From positions 1 through 42,610 of the forward strand of contig JAAUQO010000023.1 of the NCBI GenBank assembly GCA_012032775.1: a DNA stretch of 42,610 bases, in the 5' to 3' direction. Origin of the DNA: Oscillochloris sp. (GTDB lineage: Bacteria > Chloroflexota > Chloroflexia > Chloroflexales > Chloroflexaceae). Positions within the stretch are counted from its first letter, which is position 1. Every line of letters begins with the position of its first letter. A model generated the notes under the pieces. That model was given only the letters and a program-made list of their open reading frames with translations, was not told the DNA's origin and did not search any database. Shown here one piece after another: positions 16,465-23,798 of this stretch. Both the position numbers and the translations under genes were made by a program.

Positions 16465-17004
16465 CTAGCCCTCGATCTGCGGCATCGGTGTGCCGGCCCG
16501 GCTACGTCGGCGCCAGACTTTTCCAATCGGGCGGTGCGTCGCCCGTCGAGCCAGGACATAAGGATCGCTGGCGCAGAGTTGACGGCGTACACGCAGACTG
16601 CGTCCGGTGAACAGCCCACCCATAAACCAGCTCAAGTCGTGCAACGAAGCTAATTTGTCGGCCACCACCAGAACCCAGCCCTCGGGGGTGGTTGGCCGCG
16701 GGCCGAATGGGTACATATGGCTGATGATCGCCGCCGCTACGTCCTCGGGTTCGCCGAGTTCGGTGGCGACACGGGCCGCGATCGCGCCGTGGCTGGTAAG
16801 TGTGCCGAGCCGCGAGTCGAGATCGTGCAGGATCGCGGCGCGCACAGCAGTACGCCGATCAGCACCCATCAATGGCGCCAGGTAATGGGCGAAACGCGCG
16901 ACACGCATCATATGGTCGTGCTTGGGAATACTGTGATGGATGTGCTCCCGCGTTTCGATAACACGGGGGTGAGCAAGAAGATCCTCGATCGCCAGCAAAA
17001 ACAC
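16465..17004 (-). CDS. HD-domain metal-dependent hydrolase
   Basis: A 179-residue cytoplasmic protein with an HD-superfamily core: His31 (KHDHMMRVARFAHYL), His60-Asp61 (AILHDLDSR), His72, His96 (ISHMYPFG) and Asp116 (VVADKLASLHD). These residues would hold one or two metal ions for phosphohydrolase activity. Such small HD proteins often act on nucleotides; the substrate is unknown. The C-terminal 35 residues are basic and unconserved. The start is a GTG (17002-17004) with AGGAGG at 17011-17016 and 6 nt spacing. It is a single-gene unit on the minus strand between the AI-2E gene and lipB. Confidence 0.85.
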   Translation of the reverse strand: MFLLAIEDLLAHPRVIETREHIHHSIPKHDHMMRVARFAHYLAPLMGADRRTAVRAAILHDLDSRLGTLTSHGAIAARVATELGEPEDVAAAIISHMYPFGPRPTTPEGWVLVVADKLASLHDLSWFMGGLFTGRSLRVRRQLCASDPYVLARRATHRPIGKVWRRRSRAGTPMPQIEG

Positions 17005-17159
17005 TCAATTCCTCCTGAAGCCGGGATTTCGGTGGACGATACTGAGGCGAAACGGCTGCGGTTCGCTCGACGCCATTGTTAGGACGTTATACCACCGGGC
17101 GGGGTTGCACTTCAATTCTACCATGGGTCCTGTTGTTGGGGATACTTCTGGTGACTCTT

Positions 17160-17168
17160 TGTTATACT
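17160..17168 (+). promoter_or_regulatory. Extended -10 element upstream of lipB
   Basis: TGTTATACT (TG at 17160-17161, TATACT at 17163-17168) is an extended -10 box with no obvious -35. The expected transcription start, 6-7 nt downstream, falls on or next to the A of the lipB ATG, which has no Shine-Dalgarno sequence. This suggests a leaderless mRNA. Confidence 0.45.
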
Positions 17169-17174
17169 GATGGT

Positions 17175-17849
17175 ATGACGATCATCACCACAACGCGCAG
17201 CGTGCGCCTGATGCGGCTCGGGCGGATTGCCTATCAGGCGGCATGGCAACGCCAACGTGAATTGGCGGCGGCCCGTTCCGGCGGCGGTTCCGATTGTCTG
17301 CTGTTGCTGGAACATCCGCCCACCATTACGCTCGGCAACAAGGCCGATCCGGCCCATGTATTATTCCCCGCTGAAGATCTTGCCCGGCGTGGTGTCGAGG
17401 TTGTGCAAAGTGATCGCGGCGGCGATGTAACCTACCATGGCCCTGGTCAAATCGTCGGCTATCCGATCCTTAAACTTGGCCCACTCGGCCTCGGCGCCGT
17501 CGATTACGTGCGCCGGCTGGAAGCGGTGATCATGCATACTCTGGCCGATTTCGGGATCGCCGCCGATCGGGTTGCCGGCCTGCCGGGTGTCTGGACGGCC
17601 GACGGCAGTGCGAAGATCTGTGCGATCGGGGTGAAGTTGAGCGCCGGTGGGATTAGTACGCACGGCTTTGCACTGAATGTCGCGCCGAATCTGGCCGACT
17701 TCGACTTGATTGTGCCGTGCGGGATCTCCGGCCGGGCGGTTACGTCGATGACGCAATTGCTTGGCCGATCACTCGATCGCGATGCAGTTGCCGCACGCCT
17801 GATCGCCCATTTTGCGGCAATATTCGCGGTTGTGTTGGAGACGGAATGA
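17175..17849 (+). CDS. lipB: Lipoyl(octanoyl) transferase
   Basis: A 224-residue cytoplasmic enzyme that moves octanoyl groups from octanoyl-ACP to lipoyl domains of 2-oxoacid dehydrogenases and the glycine cleavage H protein. Family motifs are present: EHPPTITLGNKA, SDRGGDVTYHGPGQIVGYPI, the lysine in KICAIGVKLSAGGISTHGFALNV, and the catalytic Cys182 in IVPCGISG. Length is normal. The frame is open 33 codons further upstream, but that extension is hydrophobic and unlike the family, so MTIITTTRSV at 17175 is taken as the start. It overlaps the next gene by four bases (ATGA). lipA lies 630 nt downstream, and together they form the endogenous lipoate synthesis pathway. Confidence 0.93.
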   Translation: MTIITTTRSVRLMRLGRIAYQAAWQRQRELAAARSGGGSDCLLLLEHPPTITLGNKADPAHVLFPAEDLARRGVEVVQSDRGGDVTYHGPGQIVGYPILKLGPLGLGAVDYVRRLEAVIMHTLADFGIAADRVAGLPGVWTADGSAKICAIGVKLSAGGISTHGFALNVAPNLADFDLIVPCGISGRAVTSMTQLLGRSLDRDAVAARLIAHFAAIFAVVLETE

Positions 17850-18316
17850 TCAATGGTGTGGCATTTGCGCTGGTGATTATCGGCTTGAGCGTGGCCGCTC
17901 TCGGCCTTGGGCTTTCGCCGCGCGGCCGGGTGCCGGCGCTTTCGCGATCCGTCCGTGCCGTATTGGTGCTGGTTGGCTTGCTTATGCTCGGCGGCGGTGG
18001 TGTTCTGGCTTCGCGGCCGGCTCCAACACCACAGGGCGAATTGCGTGGCGGCGGGCCGACGGCTTTGCCCGCCCCCACCCTGGAACCGGTAGCGTTTGTG
18101 CTTACGCCCGATGTGCGTGGGCTGATACCCGCCGAGGCGACGGCGAGTTTGCAAGCCGCCGGGATGGCATTGGGCCAGTCCCAGGCATCGTGCCGTGGGC
18201 TTGGAGCCGCGCCGCTCGATCCATTGCCGCCGGCCGGCGCGATCGTTTGTCAGTCGCCGGCGCCTGGTGTGATGGCTGCCGTCGGCGTGCCGGTTGCGTA
18301 TGTGCTCATGCGCTGA
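17846..18316 (+). CDS. Small membrane protein with a PASTA-like domain
   Basis: A 156-residue protein whose ATG overlaps the lipB stop (ATGA at 17846-17849), with GGAG at 17837-17840; the two genes are translationally coupled. Residues 1-28 and about 35-58 are hydrophobic segments (NGVAFALVIIGLSVAALGLGL and the VLVLVGLLMLGGGGVL stretch), followed by a Pro-rich linker. A PASTA-type repeat occupies about residues 88-156: TPDVRGLIPAEATASLQAAGMALG, then GAIVCQSPAPGVMAAVGVPVAYVL (in parts). PASTA domains are best known on kinases and penicillin-binding proteins that sense cell-wall fragments; here the domain stands alone. It also has a Cys pair in the PASTA region. A link to lipoylation is not obvious. 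Confidence 0.7.
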   Translation: MINGVAFALVIIGLSVAALGLGLSPRGRVPALSRSVRAVLVLVGLLMLGGGGVLASRPAPTPQGELRGGGPTALPAPTLEPVAFVLTPDVRGLIPAEATASLQAAGMALGQSQASCRGLGAAPLDPLPPAGAIVCQSPAPGVMAAVGVPVAYVLMR

Positions 18317-18407
18317 TCGGGCCAAGTGCGGTACAATAGAAGTGTCGATCCGAACGGGCCGGCCCGCCGGCTAGTACCGGTCGGCCTCCGTCCGTCGCGG
18401 GTTTGTA

Positions 18408-18467
18408 ACGGCCTTGCGGCCGTCACCGGGCGAGGTGCGTCGGAGACGTACGTACGCTTGAGCGTAC
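18408..18467 (+). promoter_or_regulatory. Structured leader of lipA
   Basis: Two perfect hairpins precede the lipA Shine-Dalgarno sequence: ACGGCC/GGCCGT with a TTGC loop (18408-18423), and GTACGC/GCGTAC with a TTGA loop (18452-18467). The second ends 1 nt before AGAGGA (18469-18474). The leader is GC-rich and could control ribosome access. No known riboswitch is recognised. Confidence 0.4.
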
Positions 18468-18482
18468 TAGAGGAACTATCTG

Positions 18483-19400
18483 ATGGCTGAATTGATCCCC
18501 CTGATTTCCGGCGACGAATTGCGCACCCAGGCGGCTCCGGCGCGTCCGCGCCGCCCCGAGTGGCTGAAGGCCCGCGCACCTTCGGGCGAGAACTACAGCG
18601 ATGTGTTTCGCCTGATGCGTGAAAAGGGCTTGAATACGGTTTGCGAAGAAGCACGCTGCCCCAACATCGGCGAGTGCTGGAATAGCCGTACGGCGACGTT
18701 TCTGTTGCTCGGCGATACCTGCACCCGCGGTTGTCGCTATTGCGCGATCGGCAAGGGTAAACCACAGCCGATCGATGAGCTTGAACCGGAACGGGTTGCC
18801 GAATCGGTCGCGCATCTACGGCTCAAGTTCGCGGTACTCACGTCGGTTAATCGCGACGATGCGCCCGACGGCGGCGCCCATATCTTTGCCCGCAGCATCG
18901 AGTTGATCCGTGAACGGGTGCCGGATTGCAAGATCGAGGTACTTATCCCCGACTTCGACGGCAACTGGGAGGCGTTGCAACTGGTGCTTGAGGCCGGGCC
19001 CGATGTGTTGAACCATAACATCGAGTCGATCCCGCGGCTTTTCCGGCGCTTCCGCCCGCGCGCCCGTTTCGAGCAGAGCATTGAATTGCTGGCTCGCGCT
19101 CGCGCCTTTGGCCCGCAGTTGGTCACGAAAAGCGGCATGATGGTCGGCGCCGGTGAGACGAACGCCGAGGTGCTGGAGGTGATGGACGCACTGCGCAGCG
19201 CCGACGTGAATGTCCTGACGATCGGTCAGTATCTCGCGCCCGATGCTTCGTACTGGCCGGTGGATCGCTACGTTACTCCGGCTGAATTCGACATGTTCCG
19301 GCGTGAAGCCCTGGCCCGCGGCTTCCGCCATGTTGAAAGCGGCCCGCTGGTGCGCTCAAGCTACAACGCCCACAAGCATGTGGGCGCGGAGCAACACTGA
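18483..19400 (+). CDS. lipA: Lipoyl synthase (radical SAM)
   Basis: A 305-residue cytoplasmic radical-SAM enzyme that inserts two sulfurs into octanoyl groups on lipoyl domains. Both 4Fe-4S sites are visible: the auxiliary cluster motif CEEARCPNIGECW and the radical-SAM motif CTRGCRYCAI. The C-terminal RSSYNAHK supplies the serine ligand of the auxiliary cluster. Other family signatures are TSVNRDDAPDGGA, NHNIESIPRL, KSGMMVGAGET and TIGQYLAP. Length is typical. AGAGGA at 18469-18474 with 8 nt spacing supports the ATG. It acts directly downstream of LipB in lipoate formation and ends at a strong terminator. Confidence 0.96.
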   Translation: MAELIPLISGDELRTQAAPARPRRPEWLKARAPSGENYSDVFRLMREKGLNTVCEEARCPNIGECWNSRTATFLLLGDTCTRGCRYCAIGKGKPQPIDELEPERVAESVAHLRLKFAVLTSVNRDDAPDGGAHIFARSIELIRERVPDCKIEVLIPDFDGNWEALQLVLEAGPDVLNHNIESIPRLFRRFRPRARFEQSIELLARARAFGPQLVTKSGMMVGAGETNAEVLEVMDALRSADVNVLTIGQYLAPDASYWPVDRYVTPAEFDMFRREALARGFRHVESGPLVRSSYNAHKHVGAEQH

Positions 19401-19465
19401 TCGGCCTGAAAGGCCTGCGCAACGCGGCTATCGTTTCCTTTGGAATTAGTTGTCGGTTTGATCGA

Positions 19466-19506
19466 ACCGGGCGCAGACGAGCATATTCGTCTGCGCCCGG
19501 TGCTTT
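19466..19506 (+). terminator. Rho-independent terminator of lipA
   Basis: A perfect 15-bp stem (19466-19480 with 19487-19501) with the 6-nt loop GCATAT, followed by GCTTTTC. It lies inside the open frame upstream of hemW and so rules out the distal hemW start at 19440. Confidence 0.88.
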
Positions 19507-19532
19507 TCGGGTTTGTGGTACCATGCGTCACA

Positions 19533-20729
19533 ATGAAACATCTCTACATTCATATTCCGTTCTGCCATCGGCGTTGCGCGTATTGCGACTTCAATACCTA
19601 CGCCAACATGGAGGATCGGATCGAGGCATATGTGCAGGCGCTCTGCAGCGAGTTGCGCATGCTCGCCGCCGAACCGCCGCCGCCTGCGCCGATTTCGCCG
19701 GAAGCTGCCGCACTGCCGCCGACGATCTTTTTCGGCGGTGGGACGCCGACCATGCTCGCGCTCGATCAGTTCGAGCGGGTGCTGAACGCGGCACATGCAC
19801 TGGTGCCGCTGGAGGGCGCCGAGATCAGTAGCGAGGCCAATCCCGGCACGGTGCTTGGACGTGACTACCTGCGCGGCCTGCGCAGCCTCGGCGTGAACCG
19901 GCTCAGTATGGGCGTGCAAAGTCTTCACGACCCGACCCTGCGCATCCTTGGGCGTATTCACACCGCCGATGAAGCCTATCGTAGTTATGTGGAGGCCCGT
20001 GAGGCCGGGTTCGCGAATATCAACCTCGACTTTATCTTCGGCTTGCCCGGCCAGGAGTTGGCGCAGTGGGAAGCGACCCTGAATGCAGTTACGGCCTGGG
20101 GCGTCGATCACTTTGCGCTGTACTCGCTGATCCTGGAGGAATCCACGCCGTTGTACGCTCAGGTAACCAGCGGCCGCATGCAGGTTCCCGACGACGAAGC
20201 GACCGGCGCGATGTACGAGGCTGCGCTTGGGCACTTCGCCGCCGCCGGCTATATGCAGTACGAGATCTCGAATTGGGCGTACGAGCAGGCAGAAGGCAGC
20301 AGGCAGCAGGCAGAAGTGCGCTTTCCCCAATTTGCCTGCCGCCACAATATCGCCTACTGGCTCAATAGCGACTACCTTGCGGCGGGGGCCGGCGCCCATG
20401 GCCACGTCTTTCCCAGGCGTTACTACGACATCCTCGGCATCGATGAGTATATTCGCGCCGTGAACGAGGGCCGGCGCCCGGTTGCCGAAACCACGCCCCT
20501 AACCCCGGCTGATCTGGCGGCCGAGACGATGATGATGGGGATGCGCTTAAATATCGGCGTGGGCGAGGCCCATTTCGCGGCCCGTTGCGGCCGTCCGCTC
20601 GACGAGGTTTATGGCGAAGCCATCAGCGAATTGGTCGATCAGGGCCTGGTTGAACGGGTGGCTGGCCGGGTGCGATTAACGCCGCGCGGGCGTATGTTCG
20701 GCAATCGTGTGTTTGCGCGCTTTTTGTAG
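19533..20729 (+). CDS. hemW: Heme chaperone HemW (radical SAM, formerly HemN-like)
   Basis: A 398-residue radical-SAM protein with the HemW-type motif HIPFCHRRCAYCDFNTY, FFGGGTPTML, EANPGTV, MGVQSLHD, NLDFIFGLPGQ and CRHNIAYWLNSDYLAAGAGAH. HemW binds heme and delivers it to respiratory enzymes; true coproporphyrinogen dehydrogenase HemN has a different N terminus. The ATG at 19533 is used because a terminator occupies the upstream frame. No Shine-Dalgarno sequence is present, so a leaderless or weakly initiated mRNA is possible. An unusual insert (EQAEGSRQQAEVRFP, about residues 249-263) is encoded by a 28-bp heptanucleotide repeat and lies between the YEISNWA and CRHNIAYW motifs. Confidence 0.92.
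   Translation: MKHLYIHIPFCHRRCAYCDFNTYANMEDRIEAYVQALCSELRMLAAEPPPPAPISPEAAALPPTIFFGGGTPTMLALDQFERVLNAAHALVPLEGAEISSEANPGTVLGRDYLRGLRSLGVNRLSMGVQSLHDPTLRILGRIHTADEAYRSYVEAREAGFANINLDFIFGLPGQELAQWEATLNAVTAWGVDHFALYSLILEESTPLYAQVTSGRMQVPDDEATGAMYEAALGHFAAAGYMQYEISNWAYEQAEGSRQQAEVRFPQFACRHNIAYWLNSDYLAAGAGAHGHVFPRRYYDILGIDEYIRAVNEGRRPVAETTPLTPADLAAETMMMGMRLNIGVGEAHFAARCGRPLDEVYGEAISELVDQGLVERVAGRVRLTPRGRMFGNRVFARFL
20285..20312. repeat. Heptanucleotide repeat inside hemW
   Basis: Four 7-bp units in phase (GCAGGCA, GAAGGCA, GCAGGCA, GCAGGCA), encoding part of a family-atypical insert between two conserved HemW motifs. The unit (rotated, GCAGAAG) differs by one base from the GCAGAAT rotation of the intergenic heptads. 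Confidence 0.7.
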
Positions 20730-20803
20730 GATGAGGATACAGCCGGCCATGATGAACCACGCAGAACACAAAGGTTCCTAAGGCCCCTCAGCTTGTCACC
20801 CGG

Positions 20804-21610
20804 TCACTCCTCTCCTTGTTCGGCTGTCTCCGGTTGCCGGTTAGGGGTTGCCTGTTCCAGCACATCGGGCAGCCGTTCGATCACGAACAACGTACCTGCG
20901 GTGACGCACAATGGGATCGCAAGCAGGTTGATCAGCGGGATACTGATCAAGCCGAGCGCTACCAGTCCGAAGCCGATGCTGGCCGGCACGCTGCGCCGGA
21001 TCAGCGCCAGTTTGCTGCGAAACGTGATCCGCCGGCGCTCCAAAGGCGAGTCGAAGAAATCCAGACATGTGATCACGATGCCGAGCGAAATTCCGCCGCT
21101 GATCGCCAGCACTTGCCCGGCCACAGGGATCAGATTCAACAACAGCACCGGCACCCCGATACTGATGGTTAAGGCCAGTTTCTTCAGTTCGAAGCCGAGT
21201 GCTCGCCAGATATCGTAGGCCACCGACTGCGTCGTTAAGGGACTGCTGGGCGGCGGGCTGCCGCGTAACTGCGACTCCAGGTGCTCGGAAAGCTGGCCGT
21301 ACCAGGGCGAGCCAAGCACCACGCCGAAGCGCACCAGCAACCATGCGATCCCCAGGGGCAGACCGATCACCAGAATCAGGGTAATCAGAAAGGTGAGGAA
21401 CCCGGCCAACCACGGCGCCGCCGCCGGTTCGAGCAGGCCGAGCACCCAGGCGCGCAAACTCAGAAAAAGCCCGGCGTAGAGGGCGATCCCAACAACAATA
21501 TTCACCCCGATCGGCACCAGGATGAAACGCCAGATCCGACGATTGCGATTGATCAATGCCAGAGCGCGGAACGGATAGAGCGCGCCGGCCAGCAATTCAG
21601 ACGGTGCCAT
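20804..21610 (-). CDS. EI24/CysZ-like integral membrane protein
   Basis: A 268-residue protein with the EI24-domain layout: the N-terminal PFRALALINRNRRIWRFILVP motif (in parts), two adjacent hydrophobic segments, a central soluble region (residues about 115-150, SPWYGQLSEHLESQL), two more hydrophobic segments with NLIPVAGQVLAISGG, the basic SPLERRRITFRSKLALI segment, and a last hydrophobic helix. CysZ in proteobacteria transports sulfate; in other phyla the family role is unclear, so I do not claim sulfate transport. No Shine-Dalgarno sequence is visible before the ATG at 21610. It follows the NADH dehydrogenase gene on the same strand across an 80-nt gap that contains a 20-bp palindrome. 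Confidence 0.75.
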   Translation of the reverse strand: MAPSELLAGALYPFRALALINRNRRIWRFILVPIGVNIVVGIALYAGLFLSLRAWVLGLLEPAAAPWLAGFLTFLITLILVIGLPLGIAWLLVRFGVVLGSPWYGQLSEHLESQLRGSPPPSSPLTTQSVAYDIWRALGFELKKLALTISIGVPVLLLNLIPVAGQVLAISGGISLGIVITCLDFFDSPLERRRITFRSKLALIRRSVPASIGFGLVALGLISIPLINLLAIPLCVTAGTLFVIERLPDVLEQATPNRQPETAEQGEE

Positions 21611-21621
21611 ACTCTATTGTG

Positions 21622-21641
21622 GGGCGGAGCATGCTCCGCCC
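21622..21641. repeat. Perfect 20-bp palindrome
   Basis: GGGCGGAGCATGCTCCGCCC reads the same on both strands with no central spacer. It lies between the ndh stop and the EI24-like start (both minus strand). It lacks a T-tract. It could be a dispersed repeat, a protein-binding site or a cruciform-forming sequence. Confidence 0.6.
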
Positions 21642-21690
21642 ATGATTCGGATCTAACATTCGTCACATCAGCGCGCATGCAGCACGCGAG

Positions 21691-23118
21691 TTACCGTTCC
21701 ACTTCGCGGCGTTCATACGCCCAGACCGGTCGTTCGTCGGTGTGGCTCTGGATCGTATCGGGTTTCCAGCCGGTGATCAGGCGTACGCCGCGATCATAAG
21801 TGAAGTAGCTGTAAGCCCAATTTAGCAGCACAATCACCCGATTACGGAAGCCGACCAGATACATCAAATGTACCACCAGCCATCCGGCCCAGGCCAGATA
21901 GCCCGTCAGGCGCACATTAAATGCATCGAGCACAGCGGCCCGCCGGCCGATCGTGGCCATGTTGCCTTTATCGAAATAGATGAAGGGCTTCATCGGCCGG
22001 CGTTTGGTACGGGCAATGATATTGCGCGCGGCATGGCGGCCCATCTGCATTGCCACCGGCGCCACCATTGCGTAAGCTTTGCCCTTGTCCTTGATATTCT
22101 CCAGGTGGGCCATATCACCGATCACAAACACATCGGGTTGCTCCGGCATGGTCAGAGTCGGCTCGATCCGCACCCGGTAGCCGCGCTCCAGTTTCACCCC
22201 CAATGTGTCGGCCAGGGGCGCAGCGCGCACACCGGCAGCCCAGATCACCGTCGCGGCCTGAAGGGTTGTTTCGTCGCCGAACATAACGGTTGTGCCGTCT
22301 ACCTGGGCGACGATTGTTTTGGTGCGAACTTCGACACCCATACGATTCAGGCGGCGCATAGCGCTGATGCGCAAATTTTCGGGGAACGTCGCCAGCACGG
22401 TTGGGCCGGCCTCAACCAGAATCACCCGCGCCTCCGAGATATCGAGCATCGGGTAATCGCGTACCAGCACATGGTTGATCAATTCAATAAATGCCCCGGC
22501 CAACTCGACGCCGGTAGGCCCGCCACCCACGATCACAATCGTCATCAGGCGGCGGCGGATCCTGGGATCTTGTTCGCTGACGGCATATTCAAAATTCGCC
22601 AGCACCTGATTGCGCAATCGTTCAGCGTCTTCAATATCCTTCAAACCAAAGGTATGCTCGGCCAGTTTGTCGTTGCCGAAATAGTTGTTTGAGCTGCCGG
22701 CGGCGATAATCAGATAATCGTAGGGCAGCGACAACATCGAGGTATGTACCAACTTGCGATCCAAATCGACACCGATCACCTCGGCCATCATAAACCCGAT
22801 ATTGCTGTGCTTGCGCACGATGGCTCGCACCGGATACGCGACAGAGTCGGGTTCGAGGCCGGAGGTCGCAACCTGATAAAGCAATGGCCAGAAGCCGTGG
22901 TAATTGTTGCGATCGATCACCAGCACATCGACATCTTTGCCGGCAAGCTCGCGCGCGGCATTCAGCCCGCCGAACCCGGCGCCGATGATCACCACCCGTG
23001 GGCGGGCTGAAGGCCAGGTACGAGCACCGTTGCGGCTGTACTCGCTGGCCACGGGTTGCTCGGTGGGTGCTTCCGTTCGCTCCCGCCCGTTTGAGGGAGG
23101 TATCTGTGCTCCATTCAT
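21691..23118 (-). CDS. ndh: Type II NADH:quinone oxidoreductase (NDH-2)
   Basis: A 475-residue flavoprotein that oxidises NADH and reduces quinone without pumping protons. After a 40-residue unconserved N terminus there is an FAD Rossmann motif (VVIIGAGFGGLNAARELAG), the FWPLLYQVATSGLEPDSVAYPVR segment (in parts), a second Rossmann motif for NADH (IVIVGGGPTGVELAGAF), ATVIWAAGVRA and the FAD-binding VFVIGDMAHL. The C-terminal region carries hydrophobic, amphipathic helices (LVVHLMYLVGFRNRVIVLLNW) for membrane attachment. AGGAG-type spacing (23125-23130) supports the ATG at 23118. It is divergent from the alternative complex III operon and would supply menaquinol to it. Confidence 0.92.
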   Translation of the reverse strand: MNGAQIPPSNGRERTEAPTEQPVASEYSRNGARTWPSARPRVVIIGAGFGGLNAARELAGKDVDVLVIDRNNYHGFWPLLYQVATSGLEPDSVAYPVRAIVRKHSNIGFMMAEVIGVDLDRKLVHTSMLSLPYDYLIIAAGSSNNYFGNDKLAEHTFGLKDIEDAERLRNQVLANFEYAVSEQDPRIRRRLMTIVIVGGGPTGVELAGAFIELINHVLVRDYPMLDISEARVILVEAGPTVLATFPENLRISAMRRLNRMGVEVRTKTIVAQVDGTTVMFGDETTLQAATVIWAAGVRAAPLADTLGVKLERGYRVRIEPTLTMPEQPDVFVIGDMAHLENIKDKGKAYAMVAPVAMQMGRHAARNIIARTKRRPMKPFIYFDKGNMATIGRRAAVLDAFNVRLTGYLAWAGWLVVHLMYLVGFRNRVIVLLNWAYSYFTYDRGVRLITGWKPDTIQSHTDERPVWAYERREVER

Positions 23119-23145
23119 GCTCCACTCCTTTCGCTAGATATCTGT

Positions 23146-23174
23146 ATCCTACCGTCTGACGCAGCATCCGGCAA
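23146..23174 (-). promoter_or_regulatory. Possible ndh promoter
   Basis: On the minus strand TTGCCG (23174-23169) and TAGGAT (23151-23146) are spaced by 17 bp, about 28 nt upstream of the ndh start. Both boxes match only in part. Confidence 0.3.
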
Positions 23175-23204
23175 GAGGCATGGGTATGGCTTGGCTCATG
23201 TATA

Positions 23205-23232
23205 GCACGATGCCTGATGCGTGATGCCTGAT
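23205..23232. repeat. Heptanucleotide tandem repeat upstream of ndh
   Basis: Four 7-bp units in phase: GCACGAT, GCCTGAT, GCGTGAT, GCCTGAT. Related units flank the actA-actB junction at 24464-24477 (same orientation) and 24526-24560 (opposite orientation). Confidence 0.7.
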
Positions 23233-23721
23233 ACCGCGCTGCCGCGCGGCTCGCCAGCCCGGTATACGCTCCGCGATCAGGCTCAAGTGTGATGCTCACC
23301 GCTATAGTGGCCCAAATGTGGGCAGACATAATCATGCATGCTTGTGCCTGCCGCGCCGGTAGGCGCAGTGATCCTGCGTTCGCGTCGGCAAGATCGATGC
23401 CGTGGGATCTAAGTACATACTATGTGAATTTATTCTCAATCTTATCGGTAGAAAGACCGATTTAGCGCACTGCTTTCACCTATGTGACATAAAGAACAAA
23501 GCGTGGTAGACTACCCGCGCTGTCCAGGGATTGCACTGGATTTTGTTCAGGATTTTCCCCCGCCTGAAGACCGAAAAACGGCTCTTAAAGCCAGGGCACA
23601 TTGCATCAAATGTCAAAATACGAAGCATCAATGATCCGGAAGAAGTAAGCATTGACACATAAACTTGTGCATTATATCGCGAAATTGTTGCGCTTCCCAA
23701 TGACGAAACCGCGTTCGTCGG

Positions 23722-23750
23722 TTGACACAAAATGAAGACAGTTCTATAAT
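23722..23750 (+). promoter_or_regulatory. Perfect consensus promoter of the act operon
   Basis: TTGACA at 23722-23727 and TATAAT at 23745-23750 with an optimal 17-bp spacer. The predicted start near 23757 gives a leader of about 40 nt. This implies strong housekeeping expression of the complex. Confidence 0.85.
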
Positions 23751-23798
23751 AGAAACAGTTTCCTGCTGTGCACAGCCCTGGCCAGAAAGTAATCAGGC

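Larger units (their letters stand above)
23119..23798. other. 680-nt divergent intergenic region, ndh / actA
   Basis: No gene is supported here. The region contains the Shine-Dalgarno sequence and a possible promoter of ndh at one end, a heptanucleotide repeat at 23205-23232, an AT-rich half (about 23400-23798) and the consensus actA promoter. An 84-codon minus-strand frame at 23476-23730 has unnatural composition and no start signals. A 13-bp string GATTTTCCCCCGC occurs at 23551-23563 and again at the actA start (23807-23819), perhaps by chance. Confidence 0.6.

Noticed and set aside
17717-17845. Upstream extension of the PASTA protein into lipB
   Set aside because: It overlaps conserved lipB coding sequence in another frame; the ATGA overlap with GGAG is a better start.
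19440-19532. Upstream extension of hemW (MELVVGLIEPGADEHIRL...)
   Set aside because: The extension is encoded by the lipA terminator hairpin; family members start at MKHLYIHIPF.
23652-23678. TTGACA at 23652-23657 with TATATC downstream as a second act promoter
   Set aside because: The spacer is only 15 bp and a far better promoter lies at 23722-23750.
23476-23730. 84-codon minus-strand frame in the ndh-actA gap
   Set aside because: No Shine-Dalgarno sequence, no family resemblance, and it overlaps the consensus actA promoter.
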